Translations under genes and position numbers: made by a program | In this document: one piece after another, positions 16,882-25,613 of the stretch | Layout of the letters: every line of letters starts with the position of its first letter | Numbering within the stretch: position 1 is the first letter of the stretch | Origin: Achromobacter piechaudii NBRC 102461 | GTDB lineage: Bacteria > Pseudomonadota > Gammaproteobacteria > Burkholderiales > Burkholderiaceae_B | Assembly (NCBI RefSeq): GCF_001571245.1 | Contig: NZ_BCTK01000013.1 | Coordinates: 286,723-350,722, forward strand | Direction: 5' to 3' | Length of the DNA: 64,000 nucleotides | The notes under the pieces: model-generated | What the model was told of the DNA's origin: nothing | Database searches by the model: none | Seen by the model: the letters and a program-made list of their open reading frames with translations, nothing else

Positions 16882-19086
16882 ATGAAATTCGATACTCCCG
16901 CTACTCAAAATCCCATCGACCAGTTGAAGGTCGTGGGCCACGGCGTCGACCGCATCGACGGCCCCTTGAAAACCACGGGCACCGCCCCTTATGCCTACGA
17001 GCGCCACGACGTGGCGCCGCAGGCGGCCGTGGGCTATGTGCTGGGCGCGGCCATCGGCAAGGGCCGCATCGGCTCGATGGACATCGAAGCCGCCCGGCGC
17101 GCACCCGGCGTGCTGGCGGTGGTGACGGCGCAAAACGCCGGCAAGCTGGGCAAGGGCAAGATGAACACCGCCAAGCTGCTGGGCGGCCCCGACATCGAGC
17201 ACTATCACCAGGCCATCGCGCTGGTGGTGGCCGAGAATCTGGAGCAGGCGCGCGCCGCGAGCCGGTTGATCCGCGTGCAGTATGAACGCGCTCAGGGCAA
17301 GTTCGATCTGGCGGCGCAGAAATCCGCCACGGACAAGGCCGGCAAAAATGAGCCGAAAGAGGATCGGGTGGGCGACTTCGAAAGCGCCTACGCGCAGGCG
17401 GCGATCAAGATCGACCACACCTACACCACGCCCGACCAGTCGCACGCGATGATGGAGCCGCACGCGTCAACGGCGATGTGGGAAGGGGATGCGCTGACGG
17501 TGTGGACTTCCAATCAGATGGTGGCTTGGGGCCGGGGCGACGTCGCGCGTACGCTGGGCGTGCCGCGCGAAAAGGTCCGGCTGATATCGCCCTACGTGGG
17601 CGGCGGCTTCGGCGCCAAGCTGTTCGTGCGGGCCGACGCGGTGCTGGCGGCCTTGGGCGCCCGCGCGGCGGGCCGGCCGGTGAAGGTGGCGCTGCAACGT
17701 CCCTTGATCGCCAACAATACGACGCACCGCCCCGCCACGATCCAGCGCGTGCGCATCGGCACCACGCAAGACGGCAAGATCACGGCAATCGGCCATGAAA
17801 GCTGGTCGGGCGATCTGCCCGGCGGCCAGCCGGAAGAAGCCGTGCAGCAAACGCGCCTGCTGTACGCCGGCGCCAACCGGCTGACGGCGCTGAACCTGAT
17901 GGAACTGAACCTGCCCGAAGGCAACGCCATGCGCGCGCCTGGCGAAGCGCCGGGATTGATGGCGCTGGAAATCGCGGTGGATGAAATGGCGGAAGCGGCG
18001 GGGCTGGACCCGGTGGAATTCCGCGTGCGCAACGACACGCAGGTGGACCCGTCCAAGCCCGACCGCCCGTTCTCGCAACGCCGCCTGATCGAATGCCTGC
18101 GCCTGGGCGCGGATCATTTCGGATGGGCTGATCGCAGTCCGCGTCCCGGCTCGCGGCGCGAAGGGCGCTGGCTGGTGGGTCTGGGCGTGGCGGCGGCGTT
18201 TCGCAACAATCTGGTGACCGATTCCGCCGCGCGCGTGCGCCTGGACGCGGCCGGCCAGGTCATCGTTGAAACCGACATGACCGACATCGGCACGGGCAGC
18301 TACACGATCATTGCGCAGACTGCCGCCGAGATGCTGGGCGTGCCGCTGGCCAAGGTCATCGTGCGGCTGGGCGATTCGACGTTTCCGGTGTCGGCCGGCT
18401 CGGGCGGGCAGTGGGGCGCCAATAGTTCCACGGCGGGCGTCTACGCCGCCTGTGACAAGCTGCGTGCCGCGATCCTGCAACGGCTGGGCTTTGCCAGCGA
18501 CGGCGCGGTGTTCGCCGACGGCATGGTCACGGACGCCAACGGCCGCCAGGCCACGCTGCGCGACGCGGCGGCAGGCGGCGATCTGGTCGCAGAAGACAAG
18601 CTGGAGTTCGGCGACCTGGACAAGAAGTTCCAGCAATCCACGTTTGGCGCGCACTTTGTCGAAGTCGCGGTGGACGCGGCCACGGGCGAGACCCGCATCC
18701 GCCGCATGCTGGCGGTGTGCGCGGCCGGCCGCATCCTGAACCCGAAGACGGCGCGCAGCCAGGTGATCGGCGCGATGACAATGGGCGTGGGCGCGGCCTT
18801 GATGGAAGAGTTGGCCGTGGATGACCGGGTCGGCTATTTCGTCAATCACGATCTGGCCAGCTACGAGGTGCCGGTGCACGCCGACATCCCCAGCCAGGAA
18901 GTCATTTTCCTGGATGAAACCGATCCGGTTTCTTCGCCGATGAAGGCCAAGGGCGTTGGCGAACTGGGCCTGTGCGGCGTGGGCGCCGCCATTGCCAACG
19001 CGATCTACAACGCGACGGGCGTGCGCGTGCGCGACTACCCCGTCACGCTGGACAAGCTGTTGGCGGGGCTGCCCGAGCTGGCCTGA
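16882..19086 (+). CDS. Aldehyde oxidoreductase molybdenum-binding subunit, PaoC-like
   Basis: Catalytic molybdenum subunit of 734 residues, nearly the length of E. coli PaoC. The aldehyde oxidase hammerhead domain (about 15-150) is followed by the cofactor-binding domains. These have the GGGFGAK loop (about 240), the MRAPGEAPG segment (about 353), GSGGQWGANSS (about 510) and the VGELGLCGVG segment. There Glu694 is the expected catalytic base, corresponding to Glu692 of PaoC. Such enzymes oxidise aromatic and other aldehydes to acids in the periplasm. Start ATG 16882 is 4 bp after the FAD subunit with a weak ribosome site. Substrate range is inferred from the family. Confidence 0.92.
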   Translation: MKFDTPATQNPIDQLKVVGHGVDRIDGPLKTTGTAPYAYERHDVAPQAAVGYVLGAAIGKGRIGSMDIEAARRAPGVLAVVTAQNAGKLGKGKMNTAKLLGGPDIEHYHQAIALVVAENLEQARAASRLIRVQYERAQGKFDLAAQKSATDKAGKNEPKEDRVGDFESAYAQAAIKIDHTYTTPDQSHAMMEPHASTAMWEGDALTVWTSNQMVAWGRGDVARTLGVPREKVRLISPYVGGGFGAKLFVRADAVLAALGARAAGRPVKVALQRPLIANNTTHRPATIQRVRIGTTQDGKITAIGHESWSGDLPGGQPEEAVQQTRLLYAGANRLTALNLMELNLPEGNAMRAPGEAPGLMALEIAVDEMAEAAGLDPVEFRVRNDTQVDPSKPDRPFSQRRLIECLRLGADHFGWADRSPRPGSRREGRWLVGLGVAAAFRNNLVTDSAARVRLDAAGQVIVETDMTDIGTGSYTIIAQTAAEMLGVPLAKVIVRLGDSTFPVSAGSGGQWGANSSTAGVYAACDKLRAAILQRLGFASDGAVFADGMVTDANGRQATLRDAAAGGDLVAEDKLEFGDLDKKFQQSTFGAHFVEVAVDAATGETRIRRMLAVCAAGRILNPKTARSQVIGAMTMGVGAALMEELAVDDRVGYFVNHDLASYEVPVHADIPSQEVIFLDETDPVSSPMKAKGVGELGLCGVGAAIANAIYNATGVRVRDYPVTLDKLLAGLPELA

Positions 19087-19106
19087 AACAAGCCCGGCCC
19101 GCGCGC

Positions 19107-20129
19107 TTACGCGGTTCCCGCCAGCGACAGGATTTCGTCGTGCAGCGCGCGGCCTACCCAGAGGCCTTCCTCTTCGCTCTTGGCGCGCGCCTTGAAGCGC
19201 CGTTCCGAGGGCAGCCGCGCGCCTTGGCCGTTGATGGCGTCCAGCATGGCTTCGGCGGCCTGCGCGTTGGCGGGGGCCATGCCTCGGCCCAGGATGTCGG
19301 GGTCCAGCGCAATCAGCAGCTCGCCATGCAATGGCGCGCCGCCCTTGCCGGCGTCGAATGCCTGCGACTGCATGCTGGTCCAGTCGCCGATCAGCGGACC
19401 GGCCAGCAGCTCGATCATCGTGGATAGCGCCGACCCCTTGTAGGAACCGAAGGTCAGCATGGCGCCGGCCATGCCTGCGGCGGCGTCGGTGGTGGGGCGT
19501 CCTTCCGCGTCGATCGCCCAACCTTGCGGAATGGGCCGGCCCGTGCGGCGGTGCAATTCGATCTCGCCGCGCGCGACCATGCTGGTGGCGAAGTCGAACA
19601 CATAGGGGTAGGGGCCGGGACGCGGCCAGGCAAACGCCAGCGGGTTGGTGCCGAACACGGGACGCGTGCCGCCCGCGGGCGCGACCCAGCTATGGCTGGG
19701 CGTCATCGCGACCGCCGCCAGACCGTGTTGCGCGATGGCTTCCACCTCGGGCCACAACGCCGAAAAGTGAAAGCAGTTATTGATGGCCAGCACCGCCACG
19801 CCGTTGCGCCGGGTCTTTTCCACCAGATGCGGCAAGCCTTCTTGAAATGCCAGCAAGGAATACGCGCGCTGCGCATCCACCTGCACGACAGCGGCGGTGG
19901 GATGCGTGATGACGGGCAGCGCGCTGGGGCTCACCAGGCCCGACTGCAAGGTACGCACGCAGCCGATCAGGCGGTACATGCCATGCGATTGGCAATCGTC
20001 GCGCTGCGCGGCGGTGATGGTGCGCGCGATTGCCGAGGCGTGTTCGGGGGAAAAGCCATTGCGGCTCAGGACGTCAAGCGACAACGCATAGACCTGCTCG
20101 ATCGAAAGATGGATCTTGTCGGTGTTCAC
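19107..20129 (-). CDS. Ldh-family malate/lactate-type dehydrogenase (GTG start)
   Basis: NAD(P)-dependent oxidoreductase of the Ldh/YlbC/ureidoglycolate dehydrogenase family, 340 residues, acting on 2-hydroxy acids or cyclic imines. The GTG at 20129 is preceded by a GGAGGT site and starts NTDKIHLSIEQVYALSLDVL, the usual family opening. Later signatures are GVAVLAINNCFHFSALWPEVE (catalytic His), TPSHSWVAPAGGTRPVFGTNP, FDFATSMVARGEIE and FGSYKGSALSTMIELLAGPL. It is convergent with the paoC-like gene (20 bp between stops), so it is a separate transcription unit. The exact substrate cannot be told; delta-1-piperideine reductase or lactate dehydrogenase activity are both possible. Confidence 0.88.
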   Translation of the reverse strand: MNTDKIHLSIEQVYALSLDVLSRNGFSPEHASAIARTITAAQRDDCQSHGMYRLIGCVRTLQSGLVSPSALPVITHPTAAVVQVDAQRAYSLLAFQEGLPHLVEKTRRNGVAVLAINNCFHFSALWPEVEAIAQHGLAAVAMTPSHSWVAPAGGTRPVFGTNPLAFAWPRPGPYPYVFDFATSMVARGEIELHRRTGRPIPQGWAIDAEGRPTTDAAAGMAGAMLTFGSYKGSALSTMIELLAGPLIGDWTSMQSQAFDAGKGGAPLHGELLIALDPDILGRGMAPANAQAAEAMLDAINGQGARLPSERRFKARAKSEEEGLWVGRALHDEILSLAGTA

Positions 20130-20703
20130 ATTACCTCCGGTACTGCATTGCATGGCCCGGGCCGGCATCGCCGGCGGGGTCGAAACAAAGCGAGTCGCAG
20201 CGGACTGCGCCGGGCCAGTGTAGCGGGGTGTGCGCCGGAGTGTGTCGGCTCGCATCGGAAGCGCCCGCAAGCGCAGTCGACTTGCCAGAAAGCGACTCAC
20301 TTTTGTCGCTGGCGAACACGGCCCGGGAAGTCTTAACGCGCCGCATCAATCGTCGTACAAAAACCCTTGTACAAGCAGTCGGATTGCGTTTTGCAACGCA
20401 GCAATACAGTTCTTCGCCATACCCCTGATATCTCGCGTTTTTTCTGATTTATCAGAGCGCCAATTAAGCATCCTCCTAGTTAATTTGCCGCCTCTAAATC
20501 GTATCGTTCAGGGGCTCGCTGCAACCCATCCCCGCGGCATGCCATGCCGGGGTTGGCGAGCACCCTAAGCGGGTCCGGCCGTGTCTGGCCGGGCAGGCAT
20601 CAACGCATGGACGGCCAGGCAGCCGCGCGCGGCAATGACCCCAATCATCCGTCGAGGCGCCCAGATGCAGGCCGCCCTTCCAATCTCCTCAAGAGGAACT
20701 CGC
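20130..20703. other. Long non-coding region upstream of the fimbrial operon
   Basis: About 570 bp without a credible gene. It contains GTACAA-6 nt-TTGTAC (20355-20372) and TGCGTT-TTGC-AACGCA (20385-20400), two inverted repeats close together. An AT-richer patch follows (20400-20490), consistent with a promoter and regulator sites for the fimbrial genes. I cannot point to a confident -35/-10 pair, and no homopolymer run long enough for classical fim promoter phase switching is present. Confidence 0.4.
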
Positions 20704-21288
20704 ATGAAGCGCAGTATCGTGACATCCCTTGCCGCCGCAGGCTTGCTTGCGGCCACGTTTGCCCCTGGCGCAAGCTTTGCCGCAGGCGGCACCGTCAACT
20801 TCTTCGGCTCGATCAATGACGTGACGTGCGACGTCGAAGGCAGCGTGGGCGGCGCCAACGGCGTAGTCGACGTCCCTTCGTTCGGTACGGTCAAGCCCGA
20901 GGACATCGTCCAGGGTTCAGCGCCCGAACGAGACTTCCAGATCAGGGTGCACGGCTCGGCCGAGTGCGCTGACGAAACCAAGGTGCACTTGCAGTTTCAT
21001 GCCAACCACCCGAACGTCGACAAGGTCACGGGCAATCTGAAACTGGTCGGTGCTAACCCTGCGGCGGGCGTGCAGATCCAGATCCGCAACAACCGCTCCG
21101 AGGCTCCCGTCAACACCTCGCCCATCCGCCTGGGCATCGTCGACCCCAACCCGCAAGTGGCCGAGGTCAAGAACAGCCAGGCCGTCCTGTACTACTCGGC
21201 CAAATACGTGCCCGCCGACCCGTCGGCCACGTCGGTCGGTTATGGCGACGGCGATTCGTTCGTGACCTACACGCTGCGCTACAACTGA
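20704..21288 (+). CDS. Chaperone/usher major fimbrial subunit
   Basis: Structural pilin of 194 residues. ATG 20704 has an AGAGGA site and starts a signal peptide (MKRSIVTSLAAAGLLAATF...ASFA-AG). The mature protein has pilin features: TVNFFGSINDVTCDVEG, two Cys (VTC and SAEC) forming the usual disulfide, a central glycine-rich strand region and a C-terminus VTYTLRYN with the penultimate Tyr motif recognised by chaperones. It is the first and probably most highly expressed gene of a five-gene fimbrial operon (20704-26807). It would be polymerised outside the cell by donor-strand exchange. Confidence 0.9.
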   Translation: MKRSIVTSLAAAGLLAATFAPGASFAAGGTVNFFGSINDVTCDVEGSVGGANGVVDVPSFGTVKPEDIVQGSAPERDFQIRVHGSAECADETKVHLQFHANHPNVDKVTGNLKLVGANPAAGVQIQIRNNRSEAPVNTSPIRLGIVDPNPQVAEVKNSQAVLYYSAKYVPADPSATSVGYGDGDSFVTYTLRYN

Positions 21289-21302
21289 GCCTGACGATAG
21301 CC

Positions 21303-22064
21303 ATGAAGACGATCATCGGGGCGTCTGCCCGTTCCGCGCTCGCGCACGTGCTGTCGCTCGCTTTGGTCCTGTGCGCCTGGGCGATTCCCGCCCAGGCCGC
21401 ACTGGTACTGCAAGGCACGCGCCTGGTCATCAAGTCCGACGTTCGCGATGCAATCATGCTGGTGCGCAACAACGGCGGCTCGCCGGTGCTGGCCCAAAGC
21501 TGGATCGACGATGGCAGGGAAAATCTCCTGCCCGCCGAGCTGCGCGTGCCGTTTGTTCTGACGCCGCCCATCATGCGGATCGAACCGAACAGCGCGGCCA
21601 ACATACGCATCACGTATACCCAGGAACCGCTGCCGACCGATCGCGAAAGTGTTTTTTACCTGAACGTCGTGGAGACGCCGCCGCGTGATCCGGCGGTCGC
21701 CAACATCCTGCAGTTTTCGTTCCAGACAAGAATCAAGATCTTCTTCCGGCCAGCCACGCTGCGCGATGAGGCTGCCGTGGCGCCTGACAAGCTCACCTGG
21801 AAGCTGGTGCGCACCGCAGAGGGTAAGCGCGCGCTGGAAGTCTCGAATCCCACGCCTTTCCATGTGTCCTTTGCGCGCATCGAGCTGGTCTCGGGCAATC
21901 GCAAGATCGATGTCGACAACGGCATGGTCGCGCCCTTCGCCCAGGCCAGATTCCCGTTGCTTGTGGAAGCGTCCGGCGTGCGCGATGGCGCATTCGCCGT
22001 CCGCTACGAAGCCATCAACGATTTCGGCGGTCGGCGCGTCCTCAACAAGCGCCTGCTTGATTGA
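21303..22064 (+). CDS. Periplasmic pilus assembly chaperone (PapD-like, first copy)
   Basis: A 253-residue periplasmic chaperone of the PapD family, with a signal peptide ending AQA-AL. Features are LVLQGTRLVIKSDVRDAIM, VLAQSWIDDG, the PPIMRIEPNS segment and the short F1-G1 region RESVFYLNVVETPP typical of FGS chaperones that assemble rigid pili. The second domain (about 150-250) ends FGGRRVLNKRLLD. It caps subunits by donor-strand complementation and hands them to the usher. It lies 14 bp after the pilin gene and 3 bp before the usher frame. It is a clear paralogue of the chaperone at 24770-25561. Confidence 0.93.
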   Translation: MKTIIGASARSALAHVLSLALVLCAWAIPAQAALVLQGTRLVIKSDVRDAIMLVRNNGGSPVLAQSWIDDGRENLLPAELRVPFVLTPPIMRIEPNSAANIRITYTQEPLPTDRESVFYLNVVETPPRDPAVANILQFSFQTRIKIFFRPATLRDEAAVAPDKLTWKLVRTAEGKRALEVSNPTPFHVSFARIELVSGNRKIDVDNGMVAPFAQARFPLLVEASGVRDGAFAVRYEAINDFGGRRVLNKRLLD

Positions 22065-22067
22065 GTC

Positions 22068-24773
22068 GTGGAACCTTGTACGCGGAGCTTGTCCGGCTTG
22101 TCCTCCTGCCTATCGGTATCGGCGCGAACCTGCGTTCGCCAGTCTTCTTGCGCGCGTCCCTGGATGCGGCGACGTTCCGGCCTGTCTCGACGCGCCCGTT
22201 GCTGCGTCGCGGCGGCCGCCTGCTCGATCGCAGTCGCCAGCGCCTGGGCGCAAGATGAAGTTGCGGTGTTCGACCCCTACATGCTGATGCAGGAAGTGGG
22301 CGGCCCCACCATCGATACGCGGCGCTTTCAGCACGCCAACTTTGCGCAGGCGGGCATGCATCGGCTGGACCTGTATTTCAATGGCCAGTGGCGTGGCATC
22401 CAGGTCGTGGAATTCCGTCACGTGCCGGGCCAGGAGAGCGCCGTGCCGTGCTACGACGCGCAGATGCTGGCGCTGGGCGGCCTGGATCTGGGCAAGGTGT
22501 CGCGCGCGGACGGCGTGGAACCGCTGCCGTCGACGCCGTCCTGCGAGGACCTGGCGCGCTACGTGCCCGGCGCGAAAATCCGCGTGGACATGGCCCAGCT
22601 GGCCCTTTACGTGACCTATCCCGACTATCTTCAAAAGCTGGCGGTCTCGAACCGCTATGTAGATCCGTCGCAGTGGGACAGCGGCATCACCGCTGCGCGC
22701 ATCAATTACAACGCCAACGTGTTCTCTACGCAAAGCAATGGCCAGCGCATGACGCGCGGGTATGCCGGGCTGAACGCCGGGCTGAACCTTGGCGCGCTGC
22801 GAATTCGCCACAGGGGTTCGGCGTACTGGTCCGAGCAAAGCGGCACCCGCTATCAGGCCAGTTCCTATTACCTGCAAACCGACATCCCTGCCTGGCAGAC
22901 GCAACTGCTGCTAGGCGAAAGTTCCACCAGCGGCGAACTCTTCGATGCCGTGTCTTTTCGGGGTGTGCAACTGGCCAGCGACGACCGCATGCTGCCCGAG
23001 ACTCTGCGCTACTACGCACCCATCGTGCGCGGCACCGCCAACAGCAACGCCAAGGTGTCGGTCTATCAGCGCGGATTTCTCATCTATGAAACCACTGTCG
23101 CGCCCGGCTCTTTCGCCATCGAAGACGTGCGCGCGGCCAGCTATGGCGGCGACCTGGAAGTGCGGGTGACCGAAGCAGACGGCAGCCTGCGCAGTTTCGT
23201 GGTGCCGTTTGCCACCATCGTGCAACTGCTGCGTCCGGGCATGACCCAGTACAGCCTGACCGCGGGGCGCGCGGCCGATCCGGGACTGCGCGCCAGTTCC
23301 CAATATGTGATGCAGGGCACGCTCAAGCGCGGCATCGGCGATGCCGTCACGGGTTACGGCGGCCTGGCGTTCACGGATCACTACCGCTCGGCGCTGCTGG
23401 GCGCGGCGATCAGCACGCGGCTGGGCGCGTTTGCCGCCGACGTGACGGGCGCGCGCGCCGACCTGCCGCTGGAAGGCAAGCGTTCGGGCGCCAGCTACCG
23501 GCTGACCTACAGCAAGGACTTGCCTAATAGCGGCACGAATTTCTCGCTGCTGGCGTACCGCTATTCCACGAGCGGCTATGTGGGCTTGCGCGACGCGGTG
23601 GCGCTGGGCAGCCTGCCCGCCGGCTACCGCTATCAGCGCGAGGGCCGCATGCGCAGCCGCTTCGACCTGAACCTCAGCCAGACGCTGGGCCCACGCTGGG
23701 GCAGCCTGTATGCGTCGGCATCGGCGTCTAACTATTGGTCGCAGGCGGGCGGCGATGTCAACTTTTCGCTGGGCTACAACAACGACTGGAACGACGTGTC
23801 CTATTCGATTGCGCTACAGCGCGTGCATAGCGCGGCGGCGGGCGCGTACTGGGCCGGCGGCAGCCAGAAGAGCACGCAGGTGACCGTCAGCGTCGCCATT
23901 CCGCTGGGCGCGTCCATGACGCGCCGCGCGCCACGTCTCAGCGCGGTCTACAGCGCGGACAGCCGTGACGGTGCGCGTCTGTCCTCCAGCGTCAGCGGCG
24001 CGCTGGACGACGGGGGCGCGGCGACGTACTCGGTGTCGGCCTCTCGCAATGGCCGCACGAGCGACAACGCCATCGACGCGGGCGTGGGTTACGACTACGC
24101 GCAGGGCACGGTGTCCGCCAGCATGGGGCAGGGCGCGGGCTATCGTCAGGCATCGCTCAGTGCCACGGGCGCCATGTTGCTGCATGGCGGCGGCGTAACG
24201 CTGGCGCAGACCCTGGGCGAAACGGTGGCGCTGGTCCAGGCCGACAATGCGCAGGGCGCGCGTGTGGGCTACGGCCTGAACCGGGTGGACGGCGGCGGCT
24301 ATGCGGTGGTCGGCAGCTTGAGCCCGTATCGTTTGAATTCGGTGGACGTCGACCCGGCCGACCTGCCCGATGACATCGAGCTCAAGGCCAGTTCGTTGAA
24401 CGTCGCGCCGCGCGCGGGCGCCATCGTCAAGCTGGTCTACCCCACGCTGCGTGCACGCCAGGTCCTCATCGTCAGCACCCGCGACGACGGCTCGCCTTTG
24501 CCGTTCGGCGCGCAGGCCCTCGATGCGCGCAGCGGCTTGGCGGTGGGCGCGGTGGGGCAGGGCAGCCGGGTGGTGATGCGGGCCGAGGCGGACCAGGGCG
24601 CGGTGCGCATCGAATGGGGCGAAGGCGAGCAAGAGCGCTGCGGCATCGATTATGTGCTGCCCGACCGTCAGGCGCGCAACGGCGGCGCGTACGACGTCCT
24701 GCAATTGCCCTGCGTCTCGCTGCGCAACGATGGGGTTCCTGGGGGCGGCGTCGGTCCGCTGTCGCTGCGATGA
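22068..24773 (+). CDS. Fimbrial outer membrane usher protein
   Basis: Outer-membrane usher of up to 901 residues that translocates and polymerises pilins. The frame opens at GTG 22068. The start is uncertain because the first 45 residues are Cys/Arg-rich and odd, and ATG 22164 leads more directly to the signal peptide (CCVAAAACSIAVASAWA-QD). Domains: N-terminal chaperone-binding domain (about 62-190), beta-barrel (200-700) with a plug region including YQRGFLIYETTVAPGSFAIEDV, and C-terminal domains ending with VLPDRQARNGGAYDVLQLPC. The ATGA at its end couples it to the second chaperone. It shows no frameshift or truncation. Confidence 0.92.
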   Translation: MEPCTRSLSGLSSCLSVSARTCVRQSSCARPWMRRRSGLSRRARCCVAAAACSIAVASAWAQDEVAVFDPYMLMQEVGGPTIDTRRFQHANFAQAGMHRLDLYFNGQWRGIQVVEFRHVPGQESAVPCYDAQMLALGGLDLGKVSRADGVEPLPSTPSCEDLARYVPGAKIRVDMAQLALYVTYPDYLQKLAVSNRYVDPSQWDSGITAARINYNANVFSTQSNGQRMTRGYAGLNAGLNLGALRIRHRGSAYWSEQSGTRYQASSYYLQTDIPAWQTQLLLGESSTSGELFDAVSFRGVQLASDDRMLPETLRYYAPIVRGTANSNAKVSVYQRGFLIYETTVAPGSFAIEDVRAASYGGDLEVRVTEADGSLRSFVVPFATIVQLLRPGMTQYSLTAGRAADPGLRASSQYVMQGTLKRGIGDAVTGYGGLAFTDHYRSALLGAAISTRLGAFAADVTGARADLPLEGKRSGASYRLTYSKDLPNSGTNFSLLAYRYSTSGYVGLRDAVALGSLPAGYRYQREGRMRSRFDLNLSQTLGPRWGSLYASASASNYWSQAGGDVNFSLGYNNDWNDVSYSIALQRVHSAAAGAYWAGGSQKSTQVTVSVAIPLGASMTRRAPRLSAVYSADSRDGARLSSSVSGALDDGGAATYSVSASRNGRTSDNAIDAGVGYDYAQGTVSASMGQGAGYRQASLSATGAMLLHGGGVTLAQTLGETVALVQADNAQGARVGYGLNRVDGGGYAVVGSLSPYRLNSVDVDPADLPDDIELKASSLNVAPRAGAIVKLVYPTLRARQVLIVSTRDDGSPLPFGAQALDARSGLAVGAVGQGSRVVMRAEADQGAVRIEWGEGEQERCGIDYVLPDRQARNGGAYDVLQLPCVSLRNDGVPGGGVGPLSLR

Positions 24774-25561
24774 GCCCGCGCTGGCTCGTCCGATGGCGCG
24801 ATGCCTGCCTGACGCTGGCGATGGCGATTGCACTCGGGCTTGCATGCGGGTGTCCCGCGCACGCGAATCTGGTCGTCACGGGCACGCGCTTCGTCTACCC
24901 GGCCGGGCAAAAGGCGCTGACCTTGCGCACCGGCAATGCCGGACAGCGTCCCATCCTGGTGCAGAGCTGGCTGGACGCGGGCGATGCCGACGCCGACCCC
25001 GCCCGGGTGTCCGTGCCCTTCCTGCTGACTCCGCCCGTGTTCCGGCTGGATCCGGCGGGGCGCACGAACCTGCTGCTCAGTCACACGGGCGAGCCGATGC
25101 CGCAGGATCGTGAATCCGTTTTCTGGATCAACTTCCTGGAAGTGCCCGCGCGCGACCCGGCGCAGGCGAACCTGTTGCAGCTGGCTTATCGGCTGCGCAT
25201 GAAAGTGCTGTTCAGGCCGCCAGGCCTGCCGGGAACCGCCGAGGACGCCATTGGCAAGGTGGCGTGGACCTACCTGCCCGCCGAGAACGAAATCGAGGCG
25301 CACAACGCCACGCCGTATGTGGTGTCGCTTGCGAGCCTGGAACTGGAGCGGGCGTCCGGCGCGGCCGGCAAACCTGGCTCGCTTCGGCCGCCGATCGCCC
25401 TGAGCGGCCTGACCATTGCGCCCCTGGCGCGAACGCGGTTCCGGCTGCCGCAGGGGGCGGCGCCCGCCGCGGGCAAGAACGCATTGCGATATCAAGCCGC
25501 CAACGACGACGGCGAAATCATCGAGGGCCGCCTGCCACTGGGCGTGGCCCTTCCCAACTGA
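24770..25561 (+). CDS. Periplasmic pilus assembly chaperone (second copy)
   Basis: Second PapD-like chaperone, 263 residues, starting at the ATGA that overlaps the usher stop. The signal peptide ends AHA-NL. It shares the pattern LVVTGTRFVYPAGQKALTLR, ILVQSWLDAGDADADPARV, PFLLTPPVFRLDP and RESVFWINFLEVPARDP with the first chaperone. The F1-G1 loop is short (FGS type). Operons with two chaperones often dedicate one to the tip adhesin; its place directly before the adhesin gene supports that (inference). The C-terminal domain ends GEIIEGRLPLGVALPN. Confidence 0.92.
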   Translation: MSPRWLVRWRDACLTLAMAIALGLACGCPAHANLVVTGTRFVYPAGQKALTLRTGNAGQRPILVQSWLDAGDADADPARVSVPFLLTPPVFRLDPAGRTNLLLSHTGEPMPQDRESVFWINFLEVPARDPAQANLLQLAYRLRMKVLFRPPGLPGTAEDAIGKVAWTYLPAENEIEAHNATPYVVSLASLELERASGAAGKPGSLRPPIALSGLTIAPLARTRFRLPQGAAPAAGKNALRYQAANDDGEIIEGRLPLGVALPN

Positions 25562-25613
25562 AACCGGACCGCAGGGCAGCGATGGCTCGCGGCATCCGGG
25601 GCTAGGAGACGAC

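Noticed and set aside
17467..19521. 684-codon open frame on the minus strand
   Set aside because: It is antisense to the PaoC-like gene and extends into the Ldh gene; its product is His/Arg/Gln-rich low-complexity sequence typical of the complement of high-GC coding DNA.
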